From NCBI GenBank assembly GCA_022842595.1, contig JALHPF010000008.1:62001-126000 (forward strand): 64,000 nucleotides of DNA. Reading direction: 5' to 3'. A program made the position numbers and the translations under genes. Source of the stretch: Rubrivivax sp. (GTDB lineage Bacteria; Pseudomonadota; Gammaproteobacteria; Burkholderiales; Burkholderiaceae_C). The first letter of the stretch is position 1, and the number at the start of each line of letters is the position of its first letter. Shown here piece after piece: positions 1 through 10,719 of the stretch. The notes below the pieces were generated by a model, which was not told the DNA's origin, searched no databases, and saw nothing but the letters and a program-made list of their open reading frames with translations.

Positions 1-2
1 CG

Positions 3-2360
3 GCGCTGGACCACCCGCACATCGCACGTTTCTTCGACGCCGGCCTTGGCGTCGACGGCCAGCCCTACCTCGCACTGGAGGCCGTCGACGGCCAGCCGAT
101 CACCGATTGGTGCCGCGAAAAGGCGCTGCCCGTGGCGGCGCGGCTGGGCCTGTTTGCACAGGTGGCCGATTCAGTGAGCCACGCCCACGGCCAGCTCATC
201 GCGCACCGCGACCTCAAGCCGGCCAACGTGCTGGTGACAGCCGAAGGCCAGGTCAAGCTGCTCGACTTCGGCATCGCCAAACTGCTGTCCGCCGACCCTG
301 GCACCGCCACCGACAGCACCGCCCTGACCCGTGCCGATGGCCTGCTCGCCACGCCTCGCTACGCCGCGCCGGAACAGCTCAGCGGTGGCCCGGTCAGCGT
401 GGCCACCGACGTCTACGCGCTGGGGTTGATGCTGTTCGAGCTGCTCACCGACCGCCTGCCGCCGGCGCCCGGCGAGCCCGTGCCTGCGCCGTCTCGTGCC
501 GTCACCGATTCGACACTGCGCAAGGCGTTGCGCGGGGACCTCGACGCCATCGTCGACCGCGCCCTGCAGCCACACCCGCAGGACCGCTATGCCAGCGTGG
601 CCGCCCTGGCCGAAGACCTGCAGCGCCACCGTGAGCACCGGCCCATCCAGGCCCGCCATCTGAGCCCCTGGTCCCTGGCTTGGCGCTACGTGCGCCGCCA
701 CCGCCTGCCGGTGGCGATGACCACGGCGCTCGTGCTTTCCCTGGCGGCCGGCAGCGCGGCCGTGGCCTGGCAGGCCCAGGAGGCCCGCACGCAGGCCCGC
801 CGCGCCGAGGCTGTGAAGGACTTCCTGCTCGGCGTCTTCACCGCCGCCGACCCGCGACTGGCCGGCGGCAAGCCCGATGGCCAGACCACGGCCAAGACCC
901 TGCTCGACCGGATTGCTGCGCGCATCGACGGTCAATTCGCCAACGACCCGGTGTTGCGCATCGAGCTGCTGCGCACCGCTGCCGACATCTACCGGGAACT
1001 GGGCGACAAAGAAGCCCACGAAAGCCTGCAGGCGCGACAGCTGGCCCTGGTGCGCGAGCACTTCGGTCCACTGCACGACAACGTGCTCGACGCCGAGCTG
1101 GAAGCTGCACTGCGCGCCTACCAGCGCGGCGACCTCGCCGCCTGCCGCACGCTGCTGGCCGAGTCCGACACCCACCTGCGCGCCGCCGGTCGCGACAGCG
1201 GCGCGCAACGAGCCCATTGGTGGACGATGCGCGGCATGTGCCTGCGCGACCAGTCCGACCAGGCCGATGCCCGGATCGACGCGCTGCAGCGTGCCGAGGC
1301 GCTGTTTTCCCAGGTGGAACCTGGTCAGCGGGGGCATGTCACGGCGCTGTGCGAAATCGCCACCGAGCACAGCGGCCAGATGCGCCTGACCGAAGCCGCC
1401 GCCACCAACCGCCGCGCCATCGCCATGTCGAGGGCGTTGCCTCAACGCAACGAGGCGGAGTTGCAGACCCTGCACGGCAACCTGGGCCTGGTCTTGATGC
1501 AGCAGGGCGAACTGGCCGGCGCGGCCGAAGCGTTCGGCGAGGCTGCCGCGGTCGCCCAGCGCACCAGCGGCGCCGACTTCAGCACCGCCTTGCTGCCGTT
1601 GGCCCGCCAGGCGCGCACGCTTCACCTGAGCGGAGAACGTGAACCTGCCGATGCCTTGTTCGACCGCCTCATCGTGCAGATCGAGAAGTTCGAGGCCACG
1701 ACGGCCGACGCCGACAGCGTGCGCGAAGACGCCGGTGAGCGCCTTGCGGCCGAGGGCCGCCCGGGCCTGGGCCTGCCGCTCCTGCAGCAGGCGCTGGCTG
1801 GCCAGCGGCAGCGGGGCCAGTTCGAGTTTGCCCAGCGCCGCGTGCAACGCCATCTGGCCGACGCCCTGGCACGCCTGGGCCGCCACCAGGAAGCCCTGGA
1901 CCTGTTGACCACCGCCTTGGCCGCCCACGAGGCCGCCGAGCCACCCGACCGCCAACCGACCGCCGCCAGTCGTGAGCGCCTGGGTCGGCTGCTGCTGGAC
2001 ATGAACCGGCCAGAAGCCGCGCGCGGCCAGCTGCAGCGGGTGTTGGACGACGCCGCCGTCAAGACCTGGAGCCACGTCGCGCTGGCCCAGGCCGGCCTGG
2101 CCCGGGCTGCGTTGCTGCAAGGCGAGCGCGGTGCCGCCGATGGGCACAGCCAGGCCGCGCTCGCCACCTGGGGCCGGCTCACCGGCTTCCGCGACGTCCG
2201 GATGCAGGCCTACCTGTGGCGCGTGCGCGCTGCCGTGCTGGCCGCAGCGGGCGACACGGCCGGCGCGAAAGCCCTGCGCGACCAGGCCCTGGCGGCGGCA
2301 CAGCGCACGGACGCACCCGAAAGCCCGACGGTCGTGCAGCCCTTGTTTCTGGGCCTGTAG
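3..2360 (+). CDS. Serine/threonine protein kinase with C-terminal TPR region (5' truncated by window)
   Basis: Frame is open from window start (ALDHPHIARFFDAG...); HRDLKPANVL catalytic loop, DFGIAKLL, APEQL; TM segment near 700-770 and TPR-like helices after it. Confidence 0.9.
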   Translation, partial: ALDHPHIARFFDAGLGVDGQPYLALEAVDGQPITDWCREKALPVAARLGLFAQVADSVSHAHGQLIAHRDLKPANVLVTAEGQVKLLDFGIAKLLSADPGTATDSTALTRADGLLATPRYAAPEQLSGGPVSVATDVYALGLMLFELLTDRLPPAPGEPVPAPSRAVTDSTLRKALRGDLDAIVDRALQPHPQDRYASVAALAEDLQRHREHRPIQARHLSPWSLAWRYVRRHRLPVAMTTALVLSLAAGSAAVAWQAQEARTQARRAEAVKDFLLGVFTAADPRLAGGKPDGQTTAKTLLDRIAARIDGQFANDPVLRIELLRTAADIYRELGDKEAHESLQARQLALVREHFGPLHDNVLDAELEAALRAYQRGDLAACRTLLAESDTHLRAAGRDSGAQRAHWWTMRGMCLRDQSDQADARIDALQRAEALFSQVEPGQRGHVTALCEIATEHSGQMRLTEAAATNRRAIAMSRALPQRNEAELQTLHGNLGLVLMQQGELAGAAEAFGEAAAVAQRTSGADFSTALLPLARQARTLHLSGEREPADALFDRLIVQIEKFEATTADADSVREDAGERLAAEGRPGLGLPLLQQALAGQRQRGQFEFAQRRVQRHLADALARLGRHQEALDLLTTALAAHEAAEPPDRQPTAASRERLGRLLLDMNRPEAARGQLQRVLDDAAVKTWSHVALAQAGLARAALLQGERGAADGHSQAALATWGRLTGFRDVRMQAYLWRVRAAVLAAAGDTAGAKALRDQALAAAQRTDAPESPTVVQPLFLGL

Positions 2361-2479
2361 AAAGGAACCGGCTGGAAGCCAGCTGGCCGCTCGCGACGGC
2401 CATCAGGGGCGGGTGCCTACTGAAACCACGCGCGCCGGCCTGCCGCTAGCATCGGTCGCATCCCGGCTCGAGCCCGACA

Positions 2480-4219
2480 ATGCCTGCCATGCATCAACTT
2501 TCCGGCTTGGATGCCACCTTCCTGTACCTGGAAACGCCCGAGATGCCGATGCATGTGGGCGCGTTGCACATCTTCGAACTGCCCCCGGGCAGCACGGGCC
2601 GCTTCGTCACCGCACTGCGCAAGCACATGGCGGCGCGGCTGCCGGTGGCGCCCGTGCTGCGGCGCAGGCTCTGGTGGATGCCGCTGAACATGGCCAATCC
2701 GGCGTGGGTCGACGCCGACCCCGACCTCAGGCAGCACATCGTGGAAGTGAAGCTGCCGGCCACGGCCAGGCAGGGCGATGGCCGGCGTGAGCTGGAAGCC
2801 GAGGTCGGCCGGCTGCACGGCGTGCTGCTCGACCGCAGCCGCCCGCTCTGGAAGTTCCACGTGCTCGAAGGCCTCGGCCCCAGCGCCGATGGCCACAAGC
2901 GGGTCGCGCTGTACACCCAGCTTCACCATGCTGCGGTCGACGGCCAGGCCGCCGTGGCCCTGGCCAACGCCATCCTCGACATCCAGGCCGAGGGCAGGGC
3001 GGTGGACGTACGGCCGTCACGTCGCCACAAGACCTTCGAGCTCGGCATGACGGAAATGCTGCGCGGCGTGCTCGGCAGCCAGGCGCAGAAGGTGGCCAGC
3101 ATCGTCCGCGAGTTGCCCGGCACCGTCGGCACCCTGAAGACGGCTGCGTCGAAGGCCGCCGGCGATGTGCTGAACCAGGCCGTGGCCAGCCTGGGACTGG
3201 GTCAGGCGGGTGGTGATGGCAAGGCCGGCAAAGGCAGCGGCAACATCAGCCTGGCCCCGCGCACGGTGCTGAATGTCTCGGTCACCCCGGGTCGGGCCTT
3301 TGCGAGCGCCAGCCTGGCCCTGCCGGAACTGAAGGCCCTGGCACGTGCTCACGGCGCCACGCTCAACGACGTCGTGCTGATGCTCTGCAGCACCGCCTTG
3401 CGTCGTTACTTCATGAAGCGGCGCAGCCTGCCGCGCAAGAGCCTGGTCGCCGCGGTGCCGATCTCGCTGCGCCCGGAGGTCGGCAAGTCGGATCTCGGTG
3501 AAGGCAACCAGGCGTCGCTGAGCCTGGTCAGCCTGGGCACGCACATCGCCGACCCAGGCCAGCGGCTGGCGCACATCCGCGCGGCCAGCAGAGCGATGAA
3601 ATCGACGATGGGCGGGCTGAAAAGCGTGCTGCCGACCGATTTCCCGAGCCTGGGCGTGCCCTGGCTGATCGAAGCCGCCACGGCGCTGTACGGCAAGGCG
3701 CGCGTGGCCGACCGCATTCCGCAGCTGGCCAACCTCGTCATCAGCAACGTGCCCGGGCCACCGGTGCCGCTGTACCTGGCTGGGGCCAAGATGTTGACGA
3801 ACTACCCGGCCTCGATCGTCGTGCACGGCATGGCCCTCAACATCACCGTTCAAAGCTACGACCAGAGTCTCGACTTTGGCCTGATGGCCGACGCCCAGGC
3901 CATGCCGCAGGTGCGTGAGCTGGCCGACGCCATCGTCGTGGCCTTCGATGACCTGGCGGCATTGCCGCGCCCCGGCGAAGCCGGCCACCCCGATACGGCC
4001 GTGCCGAAGAGCCTGGTCAGCCTCGCTGGCGGTGCCATGGCGGACGCGGCGGGTGCGGTAGGCAAGCTGGCAGGTGGCGTGGCGGGCAGCATGGCCAGCG
4101 CGGCCCTGTCTGGCGCGATGAAAGGCGCCATGACCGGCGCCGTGGCCCGCGTGGCCCGCAAGGCACCCGCGACCCGTACTAGTGCGGCAAGTCCAGCCCG
4201 CAAGCCAGGCAGCCGCTGA
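2480..4219 (+). CDS. Wax ester synthase/diacylglycerol acyltransferase (WS/DGAT family)
   Basis: N-term LSGLDATFLYLETPEMPMHVGALHIFELP and HHAAVDG (HHxxxDG) active-site motif; NVPGPP motif. Confidence 0.92.
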   Translation: MPAMHQLSGLDATFLYLETPEMPMHVGALHIFELPPGSTGRFVTALRKHMAARLPVAPVLRRRLWWMPLNMANPAWVDADPDLRQHIVEVKLPATARQGDGRRELEAEVGRLHGVLLDRSRPLWKFHVLEGLGPSADGHKRVALYTQLHHAAVDGQAAVALANAILDIQAEGRAVDVRPSRRHKTFELGMTEMLRGVLGSQAQKVASIVRELPGTVGTLKTAASKAAGDVLNQAVASLGLGQAGGDGKAGKGSGNISLAPRTVLNVSVTPGRAFASASLALPELKALARAHGATLNDVVLMLCSTALRRYFMKRRSLPRKSLVAAVPISLRPEVGKSDLGEGNQASLSLVSLGTHIADPGQRLAHIRAASRAMKSTMGGLKSVLPTDFPSLGVPWLIEAATALYGKARVADRIPQLANLVISNVPGPPVPLYLAGAKMLTNYPASIVVHGMALNITVQSYDQSLDFGLMADAQAMPQVRELADAIVVAFDDLAALPRPGEAGHPDTAVPKSLVSLAGGAMADAAGAVGKLAGGVAGSMASAALSGAMKGAMTGAVARVARKAPATRTSAASPARKPGSR

Positions 4220-4229
4220 CAATCTGCGC

Positions 4230-5006
4230 ATGAGCGATCGAAACCGCGCGCCAGACCCCCTGGCCGCCCCGGGCCCCTGGCAGATGCTGCTGGAGGCTCG
4301 CGCCCCCTGGGAATTTGCTGCGATGTGGGCCGCCACGCCCTGGCTCGCCCGCCTGCCCACCGGCGACGGCCATCCGGTGCTGGTGTTCCCCGGGCTCGGC
4401 GCCAGCGACATCACCACGCTGACGCTGCGCAACTTCCTGCGTGACCGCGGCTACACCACCTACCCCTGGCTGCAGGGCTTCAATTTCGGCCCGCGCACGG
4501 GTGTGCTGGAAGCCTGCCGCAGCACCTTGCATGAGCTGGCCACGCGCCACCGCGAACCGGTCAGCCTGGTGGGCTGGAGCCTGGGCGGCATCTACGCGCG
4601 CGAACTGGCCAAGGAAATGCCCAAGCAGGTGCGCTGCGTCGTCACCCTGGGTACGCCCTTTGCCGGCCATCCCCGCGCCACCAACGCCTGGCGCTTTTAC
4701 GAGATGGTCAGTGGCCAGACCGTGCACGACGAAGCCATGATCGCCGGCCTGCGGCTGCCGCCGGCCTGCCCGACCACGTCGATCTACAGCAAGACCGATG
4801 GCGTCGTGGCCTGGCAGTGCAGCATCAACGACGCAGCCCCGCACACCGAGAACATCGAGGTCCACGCCAGCCACATCGGCATGGGCCTGAACCCGCTGGC
4901 GCTGTACGCCGTAGCCGACAGGCTGGCACAGGACCCGGCGCGCTGGCAGCGCTTCGACCCGGCCTCGGCCGGCGCCGTCGGCCGCTGGTTCATGACGCCG
5001 CGCTGA
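4230..5006 (+). CDS. Alpha/beta hydrolase (lipase-like)
   Basis: GWSLGG nucleophile elbow, VTLGTPFAGHP; ATG at 4230 just after WS/DGAT stop. Confidence 0.8.
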   Translation: MSDRNRAPDPLAAPGPWQMLLEARAPWEFAAMWAATPWLARLPTGDGHPVLVFPGLGASDITTLTLRNFLRDRGYTTYPWLQGFNFGPRTGVLEACRSTLHELATRHREPVSLVGWSLGGIYARELAKEMPKQVRCVVTLGTPFAGHPRATNAWRFYEMVSGQTVHDEAMIAGLRLPPACPTTSIYSKTDGVVAWQCSINDAAPHTENIEVHASHIGMGLNPLALYAVADRLAQDPARWQRFDPASAGAVGRWFMTPR

Positions 5007-5010
5007 CCGC

Positions 5011-5904
5011 ATGCAGATCGTCGCCAATGGCCTGCGCATCGAAGTCGACGACCAGGGGCCCGTAGCGGGTGAACCGCTGCTGCTGGTGATGGGCCTGGGC
5101 ATGCAGCTCACGGCCTGGCCGCAGCCTCTGGTGGACCTGCTGGTGGCACGTGGCTTTCGAGTCATCCGCTTCGACAACCGCGACGCCGGCCTCAGCCAGG
5201 GCTTCGACGAGGCCGGCGTGCCCAACCTGGCCTGGGTTGGGCTGAAGTACGGCCTGCACCTGCCGCTGCGGCCGATCTACCGGCTGGCCGACATGGCCGC
5301 CGACACCTTGGGCGTGATGGACACGCTGGGCATCGCCCGTGCGCATGTGTGTGGTGCCTCGATGGGCGGCATGGTCGCGCAGCATCTGGCCGCCACCCAC
5401 CCGCAGCGCGTGAAGAGCCTGGTGCTGATGATGACGACCACCGGCGCCCGCCACCTGCCGCAACCCGGCATGCGCGTGCGCGCTGCGCTGCTGTCGCGGC
5501 CCGATGGTCGCCGGCCCGAGGCCGTGGTCGCACACCTGGAACGGCTGCTGGCGGTCATCGGCAGCCCCGCCTTCCCGCCCGAACCGGAGCGCCAGCGCCA
5601 GCGCCTGCAGGCCCTGGTGGCGCGGGCCTGGCGGCCGGCGGGTACCGCCCGGCAACTGCTGGCGGTGGCGGCCGATGGCGACCGCAGCGGCTGGGTCGGT
5701 GGCATCCGGGTACCCACCGTGGTGGTCCACGGCGAGGCCGACCCCTTGATTCCGGTGGCCGCCGGGCGCGACCTTGCCTCACGCATCGCCGGCGCCCAGA
5801 CCGACTTCGTCCCGGGCATGGGCCACGACCTGCCCGAAGAACTGTTGCCACGATTTGCCGACACGATCGCGCGCAATGCAGCGCGCGCAGCGATCAGTTC
5901 TTGA
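5011..5904 (+). CDS. Alpha/beta hydrolase
   Basis: FDNRDAGLSQGFD, GASMGGMVAQ nucleophile elbow, catalytic His region GMGHDLPEEL. Confidence 0.85.
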   Translation: MQIVANGLRIEVDDQGPVAGEPLLLVMGLGMQLTAWPQPLVDLLVARGFRVIRFDNRDAGLSQGFDEAGVPNLAWVGLKYGLHLPLRPIYRLADMAADTLGVMDTLGIARAHVCGASMGGMVAQHLAATHPQRVKSLVLMMTTTGARHLPQPGMRVRAALLSRPDGRRPEAVVAHLERLLAVIGSPAFPPEPERQRQRLQALVARAWRPAGTARQLLAVAADGDRSGWVGGIRVPTVVVHGEADPLIPVAAGRDLASRIAGAQTDFVPGMGHDLPEELLPRFADTIARNAARAAISS

Positions 5905-7072
5905 CGAGCTCGTTGATCTCGATCGTCACGCCGCTGGCGGTGTTGGCCACCGGCGCCGACTGACCGACCAGATCACCCGCTGCCGGCGTGGCCTCGCCGC
6001 TTTTGCTGACACGGGCGCTGATCACCACCATTGGGTGCAGTGACAGGCGCATCTGCGGCGCCATGGCCGTGCTGTCGTCGAGCTTGAACTCCAGCGGCAG
6101 GTCGGCCACCTGCTTGCGCAGGATGGCCAGCGGCATGCGCGGCCCCTCGGCGGCGCGGGCGAAGATGAACACGGTGTCGCCCGGCTGCACCTGCTGTGCC
6201 AGGGCCGGGGACAGCTTGACGCTGCCTTGCACGCCGGCCGTGCTGGCGGCCGCGGCCTGCGGGTTGGCCGCAGCCGCGGCAGAGGGCGCACTGGCCTGCG
6301 GCGCGGCCGCAGCCATGCCGCCTTGCTGGCGCGCTTCGGCGATGCTGGCCTGCAGCTGCGGCAGGAATTCGCTGCCGGGTGGCGAAATCGCGACCAGACG
6401 TTCCCAATGGCGTACCGCACCCGGGAAGTCACGCACCTCGAAGGCGGCCGTGCCGGCCAGCGCCAGCGCTTTCGGATTGTCGGGTTCGAGCTTCAGGGCG
6501 CGGTCGATCCACAGCGCCGGTTCGCCCTGCAGGCTGCGGTTGTTCAGCACCGCCAGCGTGTCGGCATAGTCGGCCATCAAGCGCGCGTCGGTCTGCAGCA
6601 GGGTGCCGGTCTTCTTGAAGGCGGGCAGGGCCTTGTCGTGCTGGCCGAGCCGCGCGTAGGAACGCGCGAGCATCGCGAAGCCTTCAGTGTTGTCGGGGTC
6701 GGTCTGCAGGCGCTGGGCCAGTTGCTCCACGGCCGCGGCGAACTGCTGTTCCTCGCTGGCGTTGGCGTCCACGCCCGGGGCGCTGCCAGTTCCGCTGCCA
6801 CTGCCGGCCAGAACCGTGGCGCCCGGCGCGCCGGTGTAGGAATAGCCGGCGATGGCCAGACCGATGACACCGGCGCAAAGCGCGGCCACCAGCTTGCCGC
6901 CTGGCCGCGGCGACGCTGCCGCGGCAGCAGGGTCGGCCATCACGCTGTCGAGCAGCCGCCGCTCCAGGGGGGTCTTGGCCGCGGCATAGGCCGCATCGTC
7001 CAGCGTGCCAGCGGCATGAAGCGCCTGCAATTGCTGCAGCTGCTGGCGCAGCGCGGATATGTCGTTGTTCAT
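5894..7072 (-). CDS. ccmI: c-type cytochrome biogenesis protein CcmI
   Basis: TPR protein at end of ccm operon; DDAAYAAAKTPLERRLL and C-terminal domain with FIFARAAEGPRMPLAILRKQVADLP; start chosen at MNNDISALR. Confidence 0.85.
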   Translation of the reverse strand: MNNDISALRQQLQQLQALHAAGTLDDAAYAAAKTPLERRLLDSVMADPAAAAASPRPGGKLVAALCAGVIGLAIAGYSYTGAPGATVLAGSGSGTGSAPGVDANASEEQQFAAAVEQLAQRLQTDPDNTEGFAMLARSYARLGQHDKALPAFKKTGTLLQTDARLMADYADTLAVLNNRSLQGEPALWIDRALKLEPDNPKALALAGTAAFEVRDFPGAVRHWERLVAISPPGSEFLPQLQASIAEARQQGGMAAAAPQASAPSAAAAANPQAAAASTAGVQGSVKLSPALAQQVQPGDTVFIFARAAEGPRMPLAILRKQVADLPLEFKLDDSTAMAPQMRLSLHPMVVISARVSKSGEATPAAGDLVGQSAPVANTASGVTIEINELVKN

Positions 7073-7079
7073 CGGTTCT

Positions 7080-7550
7080 TCAGCTGCGCGGCCGGTCGGG
7101 CGGGCCGTCATCGTTCTCGTCGGGTTCGAACTGGTCGGCTGGCAGGCGGCTGCGCCGGCGCAGCAGCCACCACAAGCCCGCCAGGCCGGCTGCCAGCAGG
7201 ATGGGCGGGCCGAACCACAGGGGTGCCGTGGTGCTCTTCAGCGGTGGGCGGTAGAGCACGAAGTCGCCGTAGCGCGCCGTCATGTAGTCGAAGACCTGCT
7301 TCTCCGTCTGGCCGCTGCGCAGCATCTCGCGCACCTGGTTGCGGAGGTCGACGGCCAGCTCGGCGTTGGAGGCGGCGATGGTCTCGTTCTGGCACACGAG
7401 GCAGCGCAGTTCGGCGGACACGCGCATGACGCGCGCTTCCAGCGCCGGGTCGGCGGTGGCCGGTGCGGCTTCCTTCGCCTGTGCAGCCGGCCAGGCCAGC
7501 AGCAGGGCGGCTGCGCCCGCGAGCAGCCATCGCATCACTTCAGCCCGCAC
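7080..7550 (-). CDS. ccmH: Cytochrome c-type biogenesis protein CcmH
   Basis: RCLVCQNETIAASNAELAVDLRNQVREML (LRCxxC motif), C-terminal TM helix. Confidence 0.93.
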   Translation of the reverse strand: MRAEVMRWLLAGAAALLLAWPAAQAKEAAPATADPALEARVMRVSAELRCLVCQNETIAASNAELAVDLRNQVREMLRSGQTEKQVFDYMTARYGDFVLYRPPLKSTTAPLWFGPPILLAAGLAGLWWLLRRRSRLPADQFEPDENDDGPPDRPRS

Positions 7551-8076
7551 CTTGCAGTTCCTTGATGAGCGGCTCGATGCGCGAACGCAGCACCTCGGGC
7601 GTCAGCGGCCCGGTGTGCTTGAACCGGATGATGCCCTGGCGGTCGACGATGAAGGTTTCGGGCACGCCATAGACGCCGAAGTCGATGCCGACGCGGCCGT
7701 CGGCGTCAACGAGGGTGGCCGTGTATGGGTCGCCTAGGTTCGCCAGCCAGCCGCGTGCGGCGGGCCCCTGGTCCTTGTAGTTCAGGCCGTACACCGGCAG
7801 CAGCTTGCGGCGGGCGATGTCGATCACCAGCGGGTGCTCTTCCCGGCAGGGCGCGCACCAGCTGGCCCAGACGTTCAGCATCCAGACCTGGCCGAGCAGG
7901 TCATCGCGGCCGATGCTCTGGCTCGGGTCGTTCAGTTTCGCCAGCTTGAAGGCCGGCGCCGGCTTGCCGATCAGCGGTGACGGCACCTCGCGCGGATTCA
8001 GACCCAGGCCGACGAACATGAGCCCCACGACCGCCAGGAAGATGCCCAGCGGCAAGAAAAAGCGCAGCCCCTTCAT
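7540..8076 (-). CDS. ccmG: Thiol:disulfide interchange protein DsbE/CcmG
   Basis: WASWCAPCREEHP thioredoxin-like motif; position in operon; start [13 protein letters not shown]. Confidence 0.92.
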   Translation of the reverse strand: MKGLRFFLPLGIFLAVVGLMFVGLGLNPREVPSPLIGKPAPAFKLAKLNDPSQSIGRDDLLGQVWMLNVWASWCAPCREEHPLVIDIARRKLLPVYGLNYKDQGPAARGWLANLGDPYTATLVDADGRVGIDFGVYGVPETFIVDRQGIIRFKHTGPLTPEVLRSRIEPLIKELQGAG

Positions 8077-10061
8077 CGGACAGCCGGCACGGCGCCCGCC
8101 GCGCCTTCGGCTGCGTCGCGGGTGGCCCGGCTGCGGTACCGCCGGTCGGTCACGGCCCACATGCCGCCCAGGCCCATCAACATGCAGCCGACCCAGATCC
8201 AGGCGACGAAAGGCTTGACCCAGATGCGCACCAGCCACTTGTCGCCAGGCAGCGGTTCACCCAGCTGCACGTACAGGTCGCCCTTGATGCGGCTGTCGAT
8301 GGCCGCCTCGGTCATCGGGTTGCGCTGCACCTTATAGACGCGCTTTTCGGGAAACATCTCGGACACCGGCGCTCCGTCGCGCGTGACCACGAGGTGGCCG
8401 CGCATGGCGTCGTAGTTGGGCCCGCGCACCGGCTGCGTGCCCTGGTAGGTGAAGGTGTAGCCGTTGACGGTGGTGCTGTCGCCTGGGGCCATGGCGACAT
8501 CGCGCTCGATGTCGTAGGTGCCCACCATGGTGACACCGAACACGAATACCGCCACGCCCACGTGCGCAACCATCATGCCCACCGTGGCCCGCGGCAGCTG
8601 GCCCAGGCGGTGCAGGACGTTCGCCTGCACACCCCCGGCAGGTCTTACGCGTTCCCAGAGCTCGGTCAGCACGGTGTAGAGGATCCAGTAGGCCATCAGC
8701 AGCCCCACCACCGAACCCAGCGTGATCTGCCCGCCAATCCAGGCCGTCAAGGCCGCGCTGACCACGGTGATGCCAGCGGCCCAGCGCAGGCGCACCGCCA
8801 GTGCCGGCAGTTCGTCGTTCTTCCAGCGCGCCAGCGGGCCCACGCCCATGAAGAACACCAGCACCGCCATGATCGGCACATAGACGGCGTTGAAGTAAGG
8901 CGCTCCCACCGAGATCTTGCCCAGGCCCAGCGCATCCAGGATCAGCGGGTACAGCGTGCCCAGCATCACTGCAGCCATGGCCACGACCAGCAGAACGTTG
9001 TTGGCCAGCAGCATGCTTTCGCGCGACACGGCCGAGAACCGTGCACCCAGGCCCACCTTGGGCGAACGCCAGGCATACAGCGCCAGGGCCGCGCTCACGG
9101 TGATGGCCATCATCACCAGGATGAAGGCGCCGCGCGCCGGGTCGGAAGCGAAGGAGTGCACGGACGTGATCACGCCCGAGCGGACGAGGAAGGTGCCCAG
9201 CAGCGCCAGCGAGTAGCCCATGATGGCCAGCAGCACCGTCCAGCTCTTGAAGCTGCCGCGCTTTTCGGTGACGGCCAGCGAGTGGATCAGCGCCGTGGCC
9301 ACCAGCCAGGGCATGAACGAGGCGTTTTCCACCGCGTCCCAGAACCACCAGCCGCCCCAGCCGAGCTCGTAATAGGCCCACCAGCTGCCCAGCGCGATGC
9401 CGAAGGTCAGGAAGGCCCAGGCCACCGTCGTCCACGGCCGCATCCAGCGCGCCCACTGGGCGTCGAGGTTGCCGCCGATCAGCGCCGCCACGGCGAATGC
9501 GAAGGCCACCGACATGCCGACGTAGCCCATGTAGAGCATCGGCGGGTGGAAGATCATCCCCGGGTCCTGCAGCTGCGGGTTGAGGTCGCGGCCGTCCATG
9601 GGCACCGGAAAGAGGCGGTCGAAGGGGTTGGACGTGAACAGCACGAATAGCAGGAAGCTCAGCGTCAGCAGCCCCATCACGCCCAGGATGCGCGCCACCA
9701 TGGGCAGCGGCAGCTTGCGGCTGAAGCTGGCCACCGCCCAGGCCCAGCCGGCCTGCATCAGCAGCCACAGCAGCAGGCTGCCTTCATGGCTGCCCCAGGA
9801 AGCGGCGATGCGGTACATCAGCGGCAGCTGCGAATTCGAATGCGAGGCCACGTTCAGCAACGAGAAGTCGTTGTTGACGAAGCTGAGCATCAGGCAGCCA
9901 TAGGCGACGATGATCAGACCCAGCAGCACATGCGTGGCCGGTCTTGCCAGGGCCATCCAGTCGGCCCGGCCGCGATGGGCGCCGATGATCGGCAGCGTGC
10001 CCAGCACCAGGGTCACGCCTACCGCCAGCCAGAGGGCGAAGTGGCCTGCCTCGGCAATCAC
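8073..10061 (-). CDS. ccmF: Heme lyase CcmF/NrfE family subunit
   Basis: [35 protein letters not shown] (WWD domain). Confidence 0.95.
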   Translation of the reverse strand: MIAEAGHFALWLAVGVTLVLGTLPIIGAHRGRADWMALARPATHVLLGLIIVAYGCLMLSFVNNDFSLLNVASHSNSQLPLMYRIAASWGSHEGSLLLWLLMQAGWAWAVASFSRKLPLPMVARILGVMGLLTLSFLLFVLFTSNPFDRLFPVPMDGRDLNPQLQDPGMIFHPPMLYMGYVGMSVAFAFAVAALIGGNLDAQWARWMRPWTTVAWAFLTFGIALGSWWAYYELGWGGWWFWDAVENASFMPWLVATALIHSLAVTEKRGSFKSWTVLLAIMGYSLALLGTFLVRSGVITSVHSFASDPARGAFILVMMAITVSAALALYAWRSPKVGLGARFSAVSRESMLLANNVLLVVAMAAVMLGTLYPLILDALGLGKISVGAPYFNAVYVPIMAVLVFFMGVGPLARWKNDELPALAVRLRWAAGITVVSAALTAWIGGQITLGSVVGLLMAYWILYTVLTELWERVRPAGGVQANVLHRLGQLPRATVGMMVAHVGVAVFVFGVTMVGTYDIERDVAMAPGDSTTVNGYTFTYQGTQPVRGPNYDAMRGHLVVTRDGAPVSEMFPEKRVYKVQRNPMTEAAIDSRIKGDLYVQLGEPLPGDKWLVRIWVKPFVAWIWVGCMLMGLGGMWAVTDRRYRSRATRDAAEGAAGAVPAVR

Positions 10062-10543
10062 GGCTGCTTCTCCGCCGGGTTCTGCGGCTGCGACTGCATC
10101 ACCATCGACTGGTCCAGCCGGCTCTGGCCTTTCTGCGCGCGCTTCAGGGCGTCGGCGGCTTCGGGGGGCATGTAGTTCTCGTCGTGCTTGGCCAGCACTT
10201 CACGGGCAACGAACACGCCGTTCTGCAACTGCCCCTGCGCGACCACGCCCTTGCCTTCCTGGAACAGGTCGGGAAGGATGCCCTCGTAGCGCACGGCCAC
10301 GGTCTTGGCGGTGTCGGTGACGACGAAGCTCACCTGTGTGCCATCACGCTGCACCGTGCCCGTCTGCACCATGCCGCCGACACGGAAGGTGCGGTTGGTT
10401 GGCGCCTCGTTGGCCGCCACCTGCGAAGGCGAATAGAAGAACACCAGGTTGCTCTGGAAGGCGTTGAGCACCAGGGCCACGGTGATGCCCGCGGCCGAAA
10501 GCAGGCCGCCGATGATGGCCAGGCGCTTGTTGCGTGGTTTCAT
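10058..10543 (-). CDS. ccmE: Cytochrome c maturation protein CcmE (heme chaperone)
   Basis: [38 protein letters not shown] with heme-binding HDENY. Confidence 0.95.
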   Translation of the reverse strand: MKPRNKRLAIIGGLLSAAGITVALVLNAFQSNLVFFYSPSQVAANEAPTNRTFRVGGMVQTGTVQRDGTQVSFVVTDTAKTVAVRYEGILPDLFQEGKGVVAQGQLQNGVFVAREVLAKHDENYMPPEAADALKRAQKGQSRLDQSMVMQSQPQNPAEKQP

Positions 10544-10719
10544 GTTTCGTCCTCGGTAGGTTCGGTCTGACGGGCGGCGTCGCGCAGGGCCTGGCGGTGC
10601 CGGTGGCGGGCCAGCAGGGGTTCGACCAGCATCACGCCCAGCGTGACGGCGTACGAGCCCCATACATAGAAGCCGTAGCCACCCATGTGGAAAAACTCCT
10701 GTGCGCTGCCCCAGATCAT
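10540..10719 (-). CDS. ccmD: Heme exporter protein CcmD
   Basis: 59 aa [36 protein letters not shown]; FxMGGYxxYVW pattern; between ccmC and ccmE with ATGA overlaps. Confidence 0.9.
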   Translation of the reverse strand: MIWGSAQEFFHMGGYGFYVWGSYAVTLGVMLVEPLLARHRHRQALRDAARQTEPTEDET

